DNA from: Saprospiraceae bacterium
GTDB lineage: Bacteria > Bacteroidota > Bacteroidia > Chitinophagales > Saprospiraceae
NCBI GenBank assembly: GCA_020847425.1
Contig: JADLCC010000170.1
Location: 1-32,215, forward strand
Length of the DNA stretch: 32,215 bases
Direction of reading: 5' to 3'
Position 1 is the first letter of the stretch. Every line of letters begins with the position of its first letter. The translations under genes were made by a program, and so were the position numbers. Under the pieces are notes generated by a model. The model was not told the DNA's origin. It was given only the letters and a program-made list of their open reading frames with translations, and ran no database searches. Positions 1 to 9,700 of the stretch are shown in pieces.

Positions 1-5
1 ACGGC

Positions 6-1361
6 ATGAAAAAGATGCTGGAACCGCAGTTTCCCGGCATCGGACTGTGGGTGGCTGTGGTCATCGCGTTTGTGGTGCAACGGCTCAACGGCGTGTCGGT
101 GCATTTCAGCACCCGGATGATCGCCGCCGCTTTCCTGCCCAGGGCGGAAAAACAAAGCCTCGAAAATCAGTGCGCGGCCGGAGTGGACATCACGATCGGC
201 ATCCTGTGTCTCTGTCTGACCGCCGGGATTTGCACCGTGGATTTTATCGTCAACCGCGAAGGCAACCACGAAGCCGTGGAACGTATGACCGCCAAACCGG
301 AGGAAAAGGTGGTGGACACGGCTCCGCACGATAAAGTGCTGGGCCTGGCAGAAAAAGCCCGCAACGCCGAAAAAGCCGCCGAAGACCGCGAACGCGCCGC
401 ATGGGGAACGAAGGTGGATAGCGAGATCAATAAAGAAAAGCGGCGGCTGGAATCGCGCAAGAAGCACCTCGCCGGGGTAGGAGCCAACTGGGCGCAAGTA
501 GAAACCCGGCAAATCAATGCGCAGCTGGCCGGTCTGGAGAAAAAGCGCCGCGAAGGCAAAGCGGAGTTCCTGCCCAAAACCAGCAACCTGGCCGAAAAAG
601 AAAAAGCCCTGGCCGACATTGCCGCACAGCAAAGCAGTCTGCTGCTCGGGCAACAAACCCAGGTGGATCAGGCCAACACCCGTGCCTTGAGTGACTACGA
701 GTCGCGCAAGGAATCGCGCAAAAGCGGCATGTTCCTGATTTACTTAGCGGGGATGTTTCTGTGGCATATTTGCCACGGGATGCGGCAGTACCGCGCACTC
801 AAATTCGACGAAAAGCACCCCGACGGCGATAGCCCGCTGATCGAGATTTTCAAAACCATCGGCAACGGGCTGAACAACGCCCTGTGGACCGTCCGGGCGA
901 AAATCTACGACTGGCTGCCGGAGGATGAAATCCGCGACGCGGCCAAAAAAGACCTGCTGGCCAAGGTGCAAACTGATCTCTGCCAGGAAGTATTCCAATT
1001 CGTGACCAACAACCAGGGTGTGAACGAAATGGCGATCTACCTCGCCCTGAAACACCGCGACCTGAACGAGGTACGCCAATCGTTGCGGGTGCTCAAAACC
1101 GCCCGGCTATTGTTCGAGAACAGCGGCCTTTGGACGGCGGACAAACACCAGGCCCAGTTTTTTTTTGACCTGACGGGAGGGGAGGGCGGCGGACCGGACA
1201 AACGCCTTGGAAATCAGACCCCGGGCGCCAAATTTATCATCGACGAAACCTTCATCCGGGCCTTAATAGATGACCTGCTGGCCGCCCGGAACTTCATCCG
1301 GGATAAAGTCCAGATCGACCTGTTGATCCGGGAATTAGAAACAACCATTCAATTTGTTTGA
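6..1361 (+). CDS. Membrane/coiled-coil protein of unknown function; may extend upstream of the window edge
   Basis: 451-aa ORF; hydrophobic segments near the N-terminus (LWVAVVIAFVV, ITIGILCLCLTAGI) and mid-protein (SGMFLIYLAGMFLWHI), with a charged Lys/Glu/Arg-rich coiled-coil-like stretch between them. Confidence 0.7.
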   Translation: MKKMLEPQFPGIGLWVAVVIAFVVQRLNGVSVHFSTRMIAAAFLPRAEKQSLENQCAAGVDITIGILCLCLTAGICTVDFIVNREGNHEAVERMTAKPEEKVVDTAPHDKVLGLAEKARNAEKAAEDRERAAWGTKVDSEINKEKRRLESRKKHLAGVGANWAQVETRQINAQLAGLEKKRREGKAEFLPKTSNLAEKEKALADIAAQQSSLLLGQQTQVDQANTRALSDYESRKESRKSGMFLIYLAGMFLWHICHGMRQYRALKFDEKHPDGDSPLIEIFKTIGNGLNNALWTVRAKIYDWLPEDEIRDAAKKDLLAKVQTDLCQEVFQFVTNNQGVNEMAIYLALKHRDLNEVRQSLRVLKTARLLFENSGLWTADKHQAQFFFDLTGGEGGGPDKRLGNQTPGAKFIIDETFIRALIDDLLAARNFIRDKVQIDLLIRELETTIQFV

Positions 1362-1362
1362 T

Positions 1363-2046
1363 ATGACACTCGCCGAATTGGACGAACACATCAAAACCTT
1401 TAAACGCCGGGTAAATGACCCGCAACTGAGCGAAGCCCAGCGTGCCGCATTCCAAGCCGCCCTGGAAGGGGCAGAAAAGCAGCGGCAGGAACTGCTGGCC
1501 GAACAGGCGCCCGCCGTGGTGCCTAAACTGGAGCGAACGATTCTCAAACCGCCGGTGGATAACCAATCGGGTTCATTGTCCGTAACGCCACCGGTTATCG
1601 TCGAGCCGGATCCGGCCGCTACACCGCTCGAACCGCCGGCGCCCCCCGGTGGCCCTGAAAAAAAAACGCTGGTTCGCTCGTCTGCCCCAGTTGTGGGTAC
1701 TGTTTCGATGCAGAACCCTGATTCGGATTCGATTGTGGTGGAGTGTGATCTGGAAGGGCTCTCCAAAACCGTGATCGTTTTCCGCTGGGGCAAGACGGAG
1801 GAGCGGCTGTCGCCCGGTGTAGCGATGGGGCGTTTTAAAGCGCGGGTGGCGGATGTGGCGCGGTTGAAGAATCGGAAGATGGAGGAGAGCCGATGTTTTC
1901 GGCGGGCTGTGGGGTATTATGCGGGGTTGTGTAGGTTTTATGGACGGGAGTTAACGGCAAAGGAGTTGGGGGTTCGAGGGAAGATGGCCCGGGCCGTAGA
2001 GACCATTAGAGGCCATTTACCAATTAACGCCAGCCCTATTTTGTAG
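1363..2046 (+). CDS. Hypothetical protein, translationally coupled to the upstream ORF
   Basis: ORF track begins at a TTG (1354); ATG at 1363 lies right after the upstream stop (1359-1361). Long open frame, Pro-rich linker, basic C-terminus. Confidence 0.65.
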   Translation: MTLAELDEHIKTFKRRVNDPQLSEAQRAAFQAALEGAEKQRQELLAEQAPAVVPKLERTILKPPVDNQSGSLSVTPPVIVEPDPAATPLEPPAPPGGPEKKTLVRSSAPVVGTVSMQNPDSDSIVVECDLEGLSKTVIVFRWGKTEERLSPGVAMGRFKARVADVARLKNRKMEESRCFRRAVGYYAGLCRFYGRELTAKELGVRGKMARAVETIRGHLPINASPIL

Positions 2047-3525
2047 ATATTTAATTCTTTCATAATACTCGGGAGACCCTTCGCCATATTTATCCTTGAA
2101 TTCTCGAATTTTTGGCATATATTCATATTTATCGTGAAGGTGGATTTTCTGAATTTCTTCTAAACTTGTATCTTTATATTGAAGAAATCTGCTGGTATCT
2201 TCGTTTGTAATTGTGCCCAAAAATGACAATATCATGAACATGGTGCTTAAATCATCTTTTTTATTATAGTTGAAAAAATTGTTTTCATTGGGGTTTTCAT
2301 TCTTTTTATAACTCTCAACCCTTTCAACAAATGAACTCCACGTAGCGCTATAAAGAATCTCGCTTGTTGAGTCAGGATATAAAACAAAGCAACTCCCTTT
2401 TGGGCTTCCATTAGAAAAGATCCCTTCTATTCCAATGCCATTTCTAAGTATCAATCTACCCAGGCCGTTAAATTTATCATTTTTAAAACACCCTTCGTAT
2501 TTTGCTCCATTTGGATATAGCAATTTTGCTTTACCAACATGACTTTCATGATCAAAATCCCCTTCATAAATAATGCCATCAGGATATATCATTCGTCCAA
2601 ACCCATGTGGCCTTAGACTATCAATTTCACCATAATAATATACACCATCGGAAGAAATTAATTCACATTTACCAAGTGCATTTATGCTTTGAAATTTTCC
2701 TCGAATCTCAATTTTTTTATTACCAATTTCAAAATTAAAAACCCCATTACCACTTATCATTCCATCATCAAATTCCCCTTCATACGATTCTATATAGAGA
2801 TCGTTTTTAGAAAACATCCTTTTACCTCTGCCTTGTAGTCTCCCAGAACTATTAAAAATACCACTATCCTTGTGCCCTCCAATCTCTGAAAGGTCTAAGG
2901 TGCCACTTTCCATTTTACCATTTCTCATGGTTCCCCAAAAATGAATTTTTCCCTCGCCAGTTTGAATTTCGAGATACGACTTGCCATTTGCAGATTCAAA
3001 ACATCCTGAATCACTTAGTAAGTTATAGACAACATTATTTATTGGCAGATCACGGCTTACAAAAATTTTACAACCGTTCTGGCATATAGCTGGCTTATAT
3101 CCATTAACAGAATATATTGGGCCACCTAAATCATATTTCCAATAATCTTTAGAATAATTGTTGCTAAAAACTCTAATGTGATTGGGAGAAAAGGCTACCA
3201 TCTTAACGCTACCCCGTTTATATTCATTTAAGCCGTTTTGATATAAAGTTTTATTATACGTATGACTCTGCCAATTTTTAATTAATATTTTCTGCGCTTT
3301 ACGATTTATTTCCATACAATCTAATTTATCGTTAATATTAATCCATCGGCCGCTAATATCATAATTCGCTTCCTTAAAGGTCATTTCTGCAAAACTTTCA
3401 GATGCATTTCCCTCTTTCATTAGATTATTTTGTACATCCCTTGGGTCATAATATAAATCATCTTGCCCTATGCATTTTGAAAAAACACAAAATGTATAAA
3501 TAATATATATAAATAAACGTTTCAT
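2017..3525 (-). CDS. Secreted MORN-repeat protein
   Basis: Signal peptide-like start MKRLFIYIIYTFCVFSKCIGQ (ATG at 3525). MORN-type repeats such as YYGEIDSLRPHGFGRMIYPDGIIYEGDFDHESHVGKAKLLYPNGAKYEGCFKNDKFNGLGRLILRNG. Confidence 0.85.
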   Translation of the reverse strand: MKRLFIYIIYTFCVFSKCIGQDDLYYDPRDVQNNLMKEGNASESFAEMTFKEANYDISGRWININDKLDCMEINRKAQKILIKNWQSHTYNKTLYQNGLNEYKRGSVKMVAFSPNHIRVFSNNYSKDYWKYDLGGPIYSVNGYKPAICQNGCKIFVSRDLPINNVVYNLLSDSGCFESANGKSYLEIQTGEGKIHFWGTMRNGKMESGTLDLSEIGGHKDSGIFNSSGRLQGRGKRMFSKNDLYIESYEGEFDDGMISGNGVFNFEIGNKKIEIRGKFQSINALGKCELISSDGVYYYGEIDSLRPHGFGRMIYPDGIIYEGDFDHESHVGKAKLLYPNGAKYEGCFKNDKFNGLGRLILRNGIGIEGIFSNGSPKGSCFVLYPDSTSEILYSATWSSFVERVESYKKNENPNENNFFNYNKKDDLSTMFMILSFLGTITNEDTSRFLQYKDTSLEEIQKIHLHDKYEYMPKIREFKDKYGEGSPEYYERIKYLQNRAGVNW

Positions 3526-3652
3526 AGTATTTTGTTTTATGACATGTGCTTTAGTAAATGATGCGCACAGCAACGCATTATAAAAATGTTAGAAATGCGG
3601 CTTTATATCTTTATACCCGGCATGTAGAAGACATATCAAATTCTAATTGAGA

Positions 3653-6016
3653 TTAATGCCTGTTACACTGAATTAAACTCAGGTCGCCATTGTATCTTAC
3701 GATTTCGTGATCTATATATTCCAGTTCCAATGTCCAAGTGTACACTCCTGGTTGAGCGTTTACTCCGTCCCAATCCGCAGCCTTGTCGCTTGGAAAGCAG
3801 TTTTTAGCCCCGAACCGCCAGTTGCCCCAACGATCATAAATATTTAATGCAACAATTCTGATGATCTGATTGTCACGCGGATACACACGCCAGTATTGGT
3901 TTTCAACCTGGGCCGCGTCGGGGCAAAAAACATTGGGCGCGTAGAAAGCCCGCTCTTTGCTGACATTTAAATACATCTCTGCGGTATCCGTGCAGCCATA
4001 CAAGTCTGTTGCGAAGAGTTGGATAAGGCCACTTTTGACAGCTGTTCCGATAAGGTCAGAACAATCATCGCAGTAACTCTGTACACCAGGAGCCAGCCAC
4101 TGGAACCCGCTGGTCGGGAAATTGAAAACGGGCGTGATTTCGATAGGATCGCCTATATTGCTCTTCAGGCTTGCAGGCAAGACGATCTGGAAAGGCTCCA
4201 CGCGTTGTTCAGCGATTTCTATGGAACGGGTTTGGATACAACCTGTAGCATCTTGTATTTCAATGGTATAAATGCCGGAAGACAAGTTTTTAAAAACAAA
4301 TCCTGTTTGAAAATCCTCTGGGAATAATCTGGCTTGATAAGGCGCGATACCGCCTGAGAGGTCGAGTTCAATCCATCCTTTTTTGTCCTTAAAACAGAAA
4401 TTATCTTCGTGTTTTTCGGTAAAAGTCAAGGTTTGTACTTCAAGCTCCGAGGTGGCCGTGCAGCCATTTACATCGGTTACGGTAACTGTGCAGGAGCCTT
4501 CCTGCTCAATGGAGGCTATGGTTTCCGTTTGTCCATTCGACCAGAGGATACTGTAGGGTTGCGTGCCACCAGTTGTTGTGGCTATGGCTGTTCCGACAAG
4601 CCAATCGCGGCATTTGGGCAAGCGAATGATTTGGGATTCGGCAGACAACTGAGTTGGCTCGATGATCGTACCATTGTCTGACATGGTGCATCCTAACGTG
4701 CCTTCAGTCAGGGTGACCGTATAAACGCCGGGCGGCAACGCAGCAATACAAGGTGTGGTTTCGCCTGTGATCCATTGATAAGTGATCGTGCCGGCATTTA
4801 TGGGTTTGGCACAGAGTCCTCCGTTGTTTAGCCCCTGACAAGTCACATTTTTCTGCTCCAATGTAAAACGGGGAAGGGCGACCTGGTTGACTTGGACGGT
4901 ATCATAAAACTTACAGGTCTCAAATGTGTACTCTACGGTGTAAATTCCCGGCGTTTTTACCTCCAGGAAAGCAGTCGTATCGCCCGTATTCCATCTATAT
5001 CTTCCATTCACTTCCATGCCTGTGAGGAGCACAGCGCTTCCTTCGCAAAAAGAAACCGCAGGTTTTTCAATGATATTCAAATCGGTGGCAGTGGGTATTC
5101 GATATTCCAATTCCAGCAAACAATCGTGGCTCAGGCTGGAATAAGGCTGAAACGACACGGATACGGTGTCGCCAAGGATCGGATTAGGGATGGTGACGAC
5201 TTGCCCTGTTTGCCCGGTCGACCATTGGTAATTTGTAAACCCGGGAGGAGCAGCAAGTTGGATGGCGTTGCTCCCTCCGGGGCAGAAAGGGCTGACGGTG
5301 GTTATTGCGCTTTGCAGGCATTCGATGGTGAAAAGTGCCAGCGCGTAGTGGTTAGCGTTGCCTTTCCCACAGTTGTAAGTACCTAGCTCAATAGTAACTA
5401 CTTCACCTGCATAGGCGCGCAAATCAATGGAAGCACTTGTCCAATTCCGATAACGGACATTACCACAGTTTTGAAAGCCTGGAATATTACCGCCGGCAAC
5501 TACTTCGTATTGCCCACAAGGAATTGGATTATTATTTTTATCCCGTATTTTAAATTGAAACTTTGGTTTTTGAGCAGGGGTATGGTCATTGGGATCATAC
5601 ATTACAACTGCAAACTGTACTTGCAGCATAGTGCTATTCGGCTGAACCAGGAAGGAGGTACTCAGCCGTTCATAACGATACTTGCCGTAATCAGTGCCTA
5701 TCTGAATAGAAATGGGTTTGCCTTGTGGTACACATAATATTTTATCACAGTTGAGCTTATTGGCCACTACATACCCGTCTGACGGTTTGTGCGTTTTAAA
5801 ATGGTCTGGACTAAGCCCGAAGTTTGTTTCAAGGTAGGTTACCACTCCGCTGGGCGATACCTTAAGTCTCCCCCATTCCCCCTTCCATAATGCGGGATCT
5901 AAAATGCCGTTTTCACAGGCCATGCCCGAGCAATCGTTCAGGGTGGGTTGAGCGCGGGATGCTGAAATACATCCGGCAATAAAAAATGCAGAAAGGAAAA
6001 TTTGCTTCGCGTTCAT
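3653..6016 (-). CDS. Secreted SprB-repeat protein with gliding-motility-associated (T9SS type B) C-terminal domain
   Basis: Signal peptide MNAKQIFLSAFFIAGCISASRAQ; repeats like CTVTVTDVNGCTAT; C-terminus FYAPNVFCPDAAQVENQYWRVYP...LNIYDRWGNWRF...WDGVNAQPGVYTWTLELEY is the typical CTD signature. Confidence 0.88.
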   Translation of the reverse strand: MNAKQIFLSAFFIAGCISASRAQPTLNDCSGMACENGILDPALWKGEWGRLKVSPSGVVTYLETNFGLSPDHFKTHKPSDGYVVANKLNCDKILCVPQGKPISIQIGTDYGKYRYERLSTSFLVQPNSTMLQVQFAVVMYDPNDHTPAQKPKFQFKIRDKNNNPIPCGQYEVVAGGNIPGFQNCGNVRYRNWTSASIDLRAYAGEVVTIELGTYNCGKGNANHYALALFTIECLQSAITTVSPFCPGGSNAIQLAAPPGFTNYQWSTGQTGQVVTIPNPILGDTVSVSFQPYSSLSHDCLLELEYRIPTATDLNIIEKPAVSFCEGSAVLLTGMEVNGRYRWNTGDTTAFLEVKTPGIYTVEYTFETCKFYDTVQVNQVALPRFTLEQKNVTCQGLNNGGLCAKPINAGTITYQWITGETTPCIAALPPGVYTVTLTEGTLGCTMSDNGTIIEPTQLSAESQIIRLPKCRDWLVGTAIATTTGGTQPYSILWSNGQTETIASIEQEGSCTVTVTDVNGCTATSELEVQTLTFTEKHEDNFCFKDKKGWIELDLSGGIAPYQARLFPEDFQTGFVFKNLSSGIYTIEIQDATGCIQTRSIEIAEQRVEPFQIVLPASLKSNIGDPIEITPVFNFPTSGFQWLAPGVQSYCDDCSDLIGTAVKSGLIQLFATDLYGCTDTAEMYLNVSKERAFYAPNVFCPDAAQVENQYWRVYPRDNQIIRIVALNIYDRWGNWRFGAKNCFPSDKAADWDGVNAQPGVYTWTLELEYIDHEIVRYNGDLSLIQCNRH

Positions 6017-6048
6017 GTTAGTTTGAAAAAAATTTTATGAAAAATGTA

Positions 6049-6070
6049 CCCCGAGGTGGCTGCCTCGGGG
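6049..6070 (-). terminator. Intrinsic terminator downstream of the 6086-9058 gene
   Basis: Perfect 8-bp stem CCCCGAGG/CCTCGGGG with 6-nt loop, followed on the minus strand by TACATTTTTC. Confidence 0.7.
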
Positions 6071-6085
6071 CACGAGCGCTTTCAT

Positions 6086-9058
6086 TCACTTTTTAATAAT
6101 CGTTCCGCTCCAGATGCCCGTTTTAGAGCGGAGCAATAGCATGTAAGTACCCGCCGGTAGATTGTCCAAAGACACTTCCAGTACCGGAGATGCGCCGGCA
6201 ACAGACTCGCTGTGCAGTAATTGGCCATTGAGGCCAACTATTTGCAAGCGCCGGATTTCTGCCTGGGCGCGAGCATCCAGCGTGATACGCAGGTAGCGTT
6301 CGGTGGGGTTAGGGGAGAGGATTATGTTGTAAATACCCGTCAGGTCATGTGCCGAAGAAGCCATTTTTACAATAATATCATCGGAGGAGGTGCAGCCGTC
6401 GACGGTCACAGTGACGGTATATGTCCCTGCCGGAACAGTAATACACCGTGTCGTAGGGCCATGTGCCCATTTATAGGTCGCATTAGACAAGTCTTTTGCG
6501 CACAGATAAATAGTAGATTGGCCTTGTTGAAGGGTGGTGTCAGCGCCAAGGCCCGGGCTTGGCGCCGCTTGAGAACTGTTGACGGTGCCTGATGCGACCC
6601 TGGTGCAGGTATTCACATCCGTCATGGTGACAGTGTACATGCCAGATGTAAGGCCACTGATCGTTGGAGTGGTCGCGTTGTTCGCATTGCCCCCCTCCCA
6701 TTTCCACGATGAGACGGCAGTCCCGCCTTGAGCGGTAACCGTGATCTTGCCATTGGCCAACCCGCAAGTCGTGTGTGTGACGGACGAACTGAGCGTGGCG
6801 ACTGTTGGGGGCCCCACCACAGTGCTGGTACTGGATGAGCAGCCCTTACCGTCTGTGACCGTGACCGTGTAAGCGCCTGCCGGAAGGCCCGTCAGGTCTT
6901 TATCCGTGTATCCATTGTTCCAAATATACGTCAATGGGGAACAGAGGCTTGTGGTAAACAGACTGATTTTCCCATTGGGCTGGGCACAGGAAGCATTGTT
7001 TGTAACAACAGTAGTAATGCCGGGCGGGCTGCACGAGCCCCCAATCGTCACCGAACCTGAAGCGGTGCAACCGCAGCCCTCTGATGTGGTGACGGTAACG
7101 GTGTAAGTCGTACCGGTAAGACCGGCGGCGAGGCCACTGATTTCCTTTGTTGTTTTGCCATTGCTCCACAGGTATGCGGTATAACCTTCCGGCGCTGAAG
7201 CGCTGCCGTTTGATTGGCCGCACGATGTGTTCATACCCGTTACATTGATGGAAGCAGGGGGAACGCACACGCTAACCTCGTCGATGATGAAGCCCTGTGA
7301 ACCTCCTGCTGTGGAAAAATCGCGGTTCCCGCGTTGTTGAAAACGGATCACGAACGTCGCGGACTTGGGAAGACCGACTTGGGCGCAGAGCGCATCTAAG
7401 TCGAGGGTGTATTTTTTCCAAACATCATCTGTGCCGGCGGGATTGAACGTATAGACTTGCTTGAACGTCTCGCCACCGTTGTTGCTAAAATATACCCCGT
7501 CTTCGTCTTGATTGCTATCGTTATAGTCCCTCATCCAGAAGTTTAATTTCGCGCCGTTGACACCTTGCATATTCACCCGAAGATCGGCGGCATTGACCGC
7601 GTAGTAGGAGTTGTCTGTGGGATCCTGGCGCATTCCCATGACTAACACTTTCGCCCCCTCGTGTGCGGGGAAATTGATGCCGGCGTAAGACGACAGCACA
7701 TCCAACAAAGCATCCGGACGAATCCAGGAGGGGTTGCTGATGGTCATGCCGTTGACAAAAGCATCCGCCCTATACCAGTGGTCGGGCAAGCCCGCCTCGA
7801 ACCCGTCGCAAAATGGAACACCGGCGTACTTGATATCCGGCGCCGTCACCCGTACATTGTCAATCAAAACGGCTTGTCTGCCTCCGGCGAAGTTAAAATC
7901 GCGGTTGAAGCGCTCCTGAAAGCGAATGACAAATTTATCCGAGAGCGGGTAAAGTCCGTTCGCAGCGGCTAATTTGTCTATGTCAATCATCAACTCGCCC
8001 CATACGTCGTCGGTCCACTTATTGAAAGGAAAATCGTACACCTTCTTAAAAGAAAGTCCACCGTTGTTACTGAAAAAAAGTCCGATTTCCGCCGGATTAT
8101 TGGAATTGTAATAAGCGCCCCAGTCTTGCAACGCAAAACGCAACTCTGCCTGAGGCCGGTTCAGCAGATTCAAGTGCAAGTCAATCGCATTGGCAACATA
8201 TAGGGTATTAGCCGCAGGATCCTGGCGCTGGCCCATCGCCAGCACCTGATTTCCAGAGTAGGGTGGAAATGACACCCCAGCGAAACTGCTCAAGGGCGCA
8301 ACCACGCCATCCGGGCGAATCTGGCCAGGGTCGGATACCGTTCCGCCGCAACGATACGGGTCAACCCAACTCCAGTTGTTTTTGAGGCTTGGCGTTTCAA
8401 AGTCGTCGGTAAATGGAATTGGGGCGTATTGCGCGGGGGATTCCCGGACAACCACATCGTCGATCATCAAACCATCGCGGCCACCGGCGGAATTGAAATC
8501 TTTGAAGTGCTTGCTTCGGAAGCGGATGACAAATGTGCCGTTTAATGCCAGCCCTGATGCTTTGGCGATATCAATTGGCGGAAACTGCCCGCATACATCA
8601 TCAGCATATTCATCCGGTTTAAACTGAAAGAAGGTTGATTCCGGGAAGGTCATTCCGCCATCATTGCTGAAAAGGATGCCGTTTTCCGTGTAGCCATTGT
8701 CCGCATCTTTAAGCCAGAACGACAATGTCACATTGGTCTTCCCTGCCAGGTTGAGCGATAGATCAAGGTAATTGTACGTAGTTGTACCGCTCAGGTCGCC
8801 CGAAAGCCCCATACCTACCCCCTGATTGCCATTACAGGGTATGTAGGTATTGCCCAGCGTTGTTGCTATCGCGACCAGCCCTTTGTTTGCGCCAGGCCTG
8901 GGGGTCCATTGGGATTTGAAAGTGGTTCCGCTCTCAAAATCGTCGGAGAAAATGATCTGCTGCGCAAACACCGGAGCGCAGCAGAACAAAAGCGCCGGCA
9001 CGATGATGGTGGGGAGGACATTTGTTGCGGTAGCGGAGAAAAGTTGATTGTTTTTCAT
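6086..9058 (-). CDS. Large secreted T9SS type A cargo with repeated beta-sandwich-like modules and SprB-like repeats
   Basis: Signal peptide-like N-terminus; three related modules (DDFESGTTFKSQW..., DDFETPSLKNNW..., DGFEAGLPDHW...); SprB-like YTVTVTDGKGCSSS repeats; C-terminal IILSPNPTERYLRITL...LPAGTYMLLLRSKTGIWSGTIIKK. Confidence 0.88.
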   Translation of the reverse strand: MKNNQLFSATATNVLPTIIVPALLFCCAPVFAQQIIFSDDFESGTTFKSQWTPRPGANKGLVAIATTLGNTYIPCNGNQGVGMGLSGDLSGTTTYNYLDLSLNLAGKTNVTLSFWLKDADNGYTENGILFSNDGGMTFPESTFFQFKPDEYADDVCGQFPPIDIAKASGLALNGTFVIRFRSKHFKDFNSAGGRDGLMIDDVVVRESPAQYAPIPFTDDFETPSLKNNWSWVDPYRCGGTVSDPGQIRPDGVVAPLSSFAGVSFPPYSGNQVLAMGQRQDPAANTLYVANAIDLHLNLLNRPQAELRFALQDWGAYYNSNNPAEIGLFFSNNGGLSFKKVYDFPFNKWTDDVWGELMIDIDKLAAANGLYPLSDKFVIRFQERFNRDFNFAGGRQAVLIDNVRVTAPDIKYAGVPFCDGFEAGLPDHWYRADAFVNGMTISNPSWIRPDALLDVLSSYAGINFPAHEGAKVLVMGMRQDPTDNSYYAVNAADLRVNMQGVNGAKLNFWMRDYNDSNQDEDGVYFSNNGGETFKQVYTFNPAGTDDVWKKYTLDLDALCAQVGLPKSATFVIRFQQRGNRDFSTAGGSQGFIIDEVSVCVPPASINVTGMNTSCGQSNGSASAPEGYTAYLWSNGKTTKEISGLAAGLTGTTYTVTVTTSEGCGCTASGSVTIGGSCSPPGITTVVTNNASCAQPNGKISLFTTSLCSPLTYIWNNGYTDKDLTGLPAGAYTVTVTDGKGCSSSTSTVVGPPTVATLSSSVTHTTCGLANGKITVTAQGGTAVSSWKWEGGNANNATTPTISGLTSGMYTVTMTDVNTCTRVASGTVNSSQAAPSPGLGADTTLQQGQSTIYLCAKDLSNATYKWAHGPTTRCITVPAGTYTVTVTVDGCTSSDDIIVKMASSAHDLTGIYNIILSPNPTERYLRITLDARAQAEIRRLQIVGLNGQLLHSESVAGASPVLEVSLDNLPAGTYMLLLRSKTGIWSGTIIKK

Positions 9059-9110
9059 AGGAAAAGGTTAGTATGCTTGAGTGGGATGCAATGCTTGAAA
9101 AACTTGCGCT

Positions 9111-9572
9111 TTACTTCTCTTTCATCCTTGCTACAATGAGCGCAAAAAAGCCATCTTTAAAGCTATCTTTAAAGCCCTCTTGGACAGATTCCATCGCAAA
9201 CGGCTTCACGGTGAACTTGTACCTGTCGCTCTCACTGGAAACAAGTGAGACAATAGCTACGTTTTTTTCGTCTGCATCACATTTTATTTTGACGCCTGCG
9301 GCGTCGTAAACACACAGATCAATGTCCTTTATCCGCTCATCGCCCATTGCTACGATCATGTAAGTGCTGCCCGATGAAAGTGGGTACGTCTGGGATGAAG
9401 ATCCGCCTGCCTTGACGTTGTCGAGCTGCACCAACAAGATTTGATGCCCTTGTTCTTCTATGGCGGCAACCAGCAAAATTGCTTTTCTCAAAATCTCTTT
9501 TACGCTTACTTGGGCGTTGGATAGTGTGCTAAAAAAAAGGCAGGGCAGGGCAATGAGACAGAGTTTGCGCAT
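9111..9572 (-). CDS. Small exported protein of unknown function
   Basis: 153 aa; signal peptide MRKLCLIALPCLFFSTLSNAQ. Confidence 0.7.
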   Translation of the reverse strand: MRKLCLIALPCLFFSTLSNAQVSVKEILRKAILLVAAIEEQGHQILLVQLDNVKAGGSSSQTYPLSSGSTYMIVAMGDERIKDIDLCVYDAAGVKIKCDADEKNVAIVSLVSSESDRYKFTVKPFAMESVQEGFKDSFKDGFFALIVARMKEK

Positions 9573-9700
9573 GACGTAATATTTAAGAATGTGAAAAATT
9601 TATCAAATAGGCGTAGCAGGTTTTGATTTCTGCTTTGTTATGGGTGAGTGGTATTGGGAGAAAAAAATACTTCAGATTTTGAAAAAAATGCAGATTTCCC

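Noticed and set aside
1354-1362. TTG start for the second ORF
   Set aside because: An ATG at 1363 directly after the upstream stop is the more likely start.
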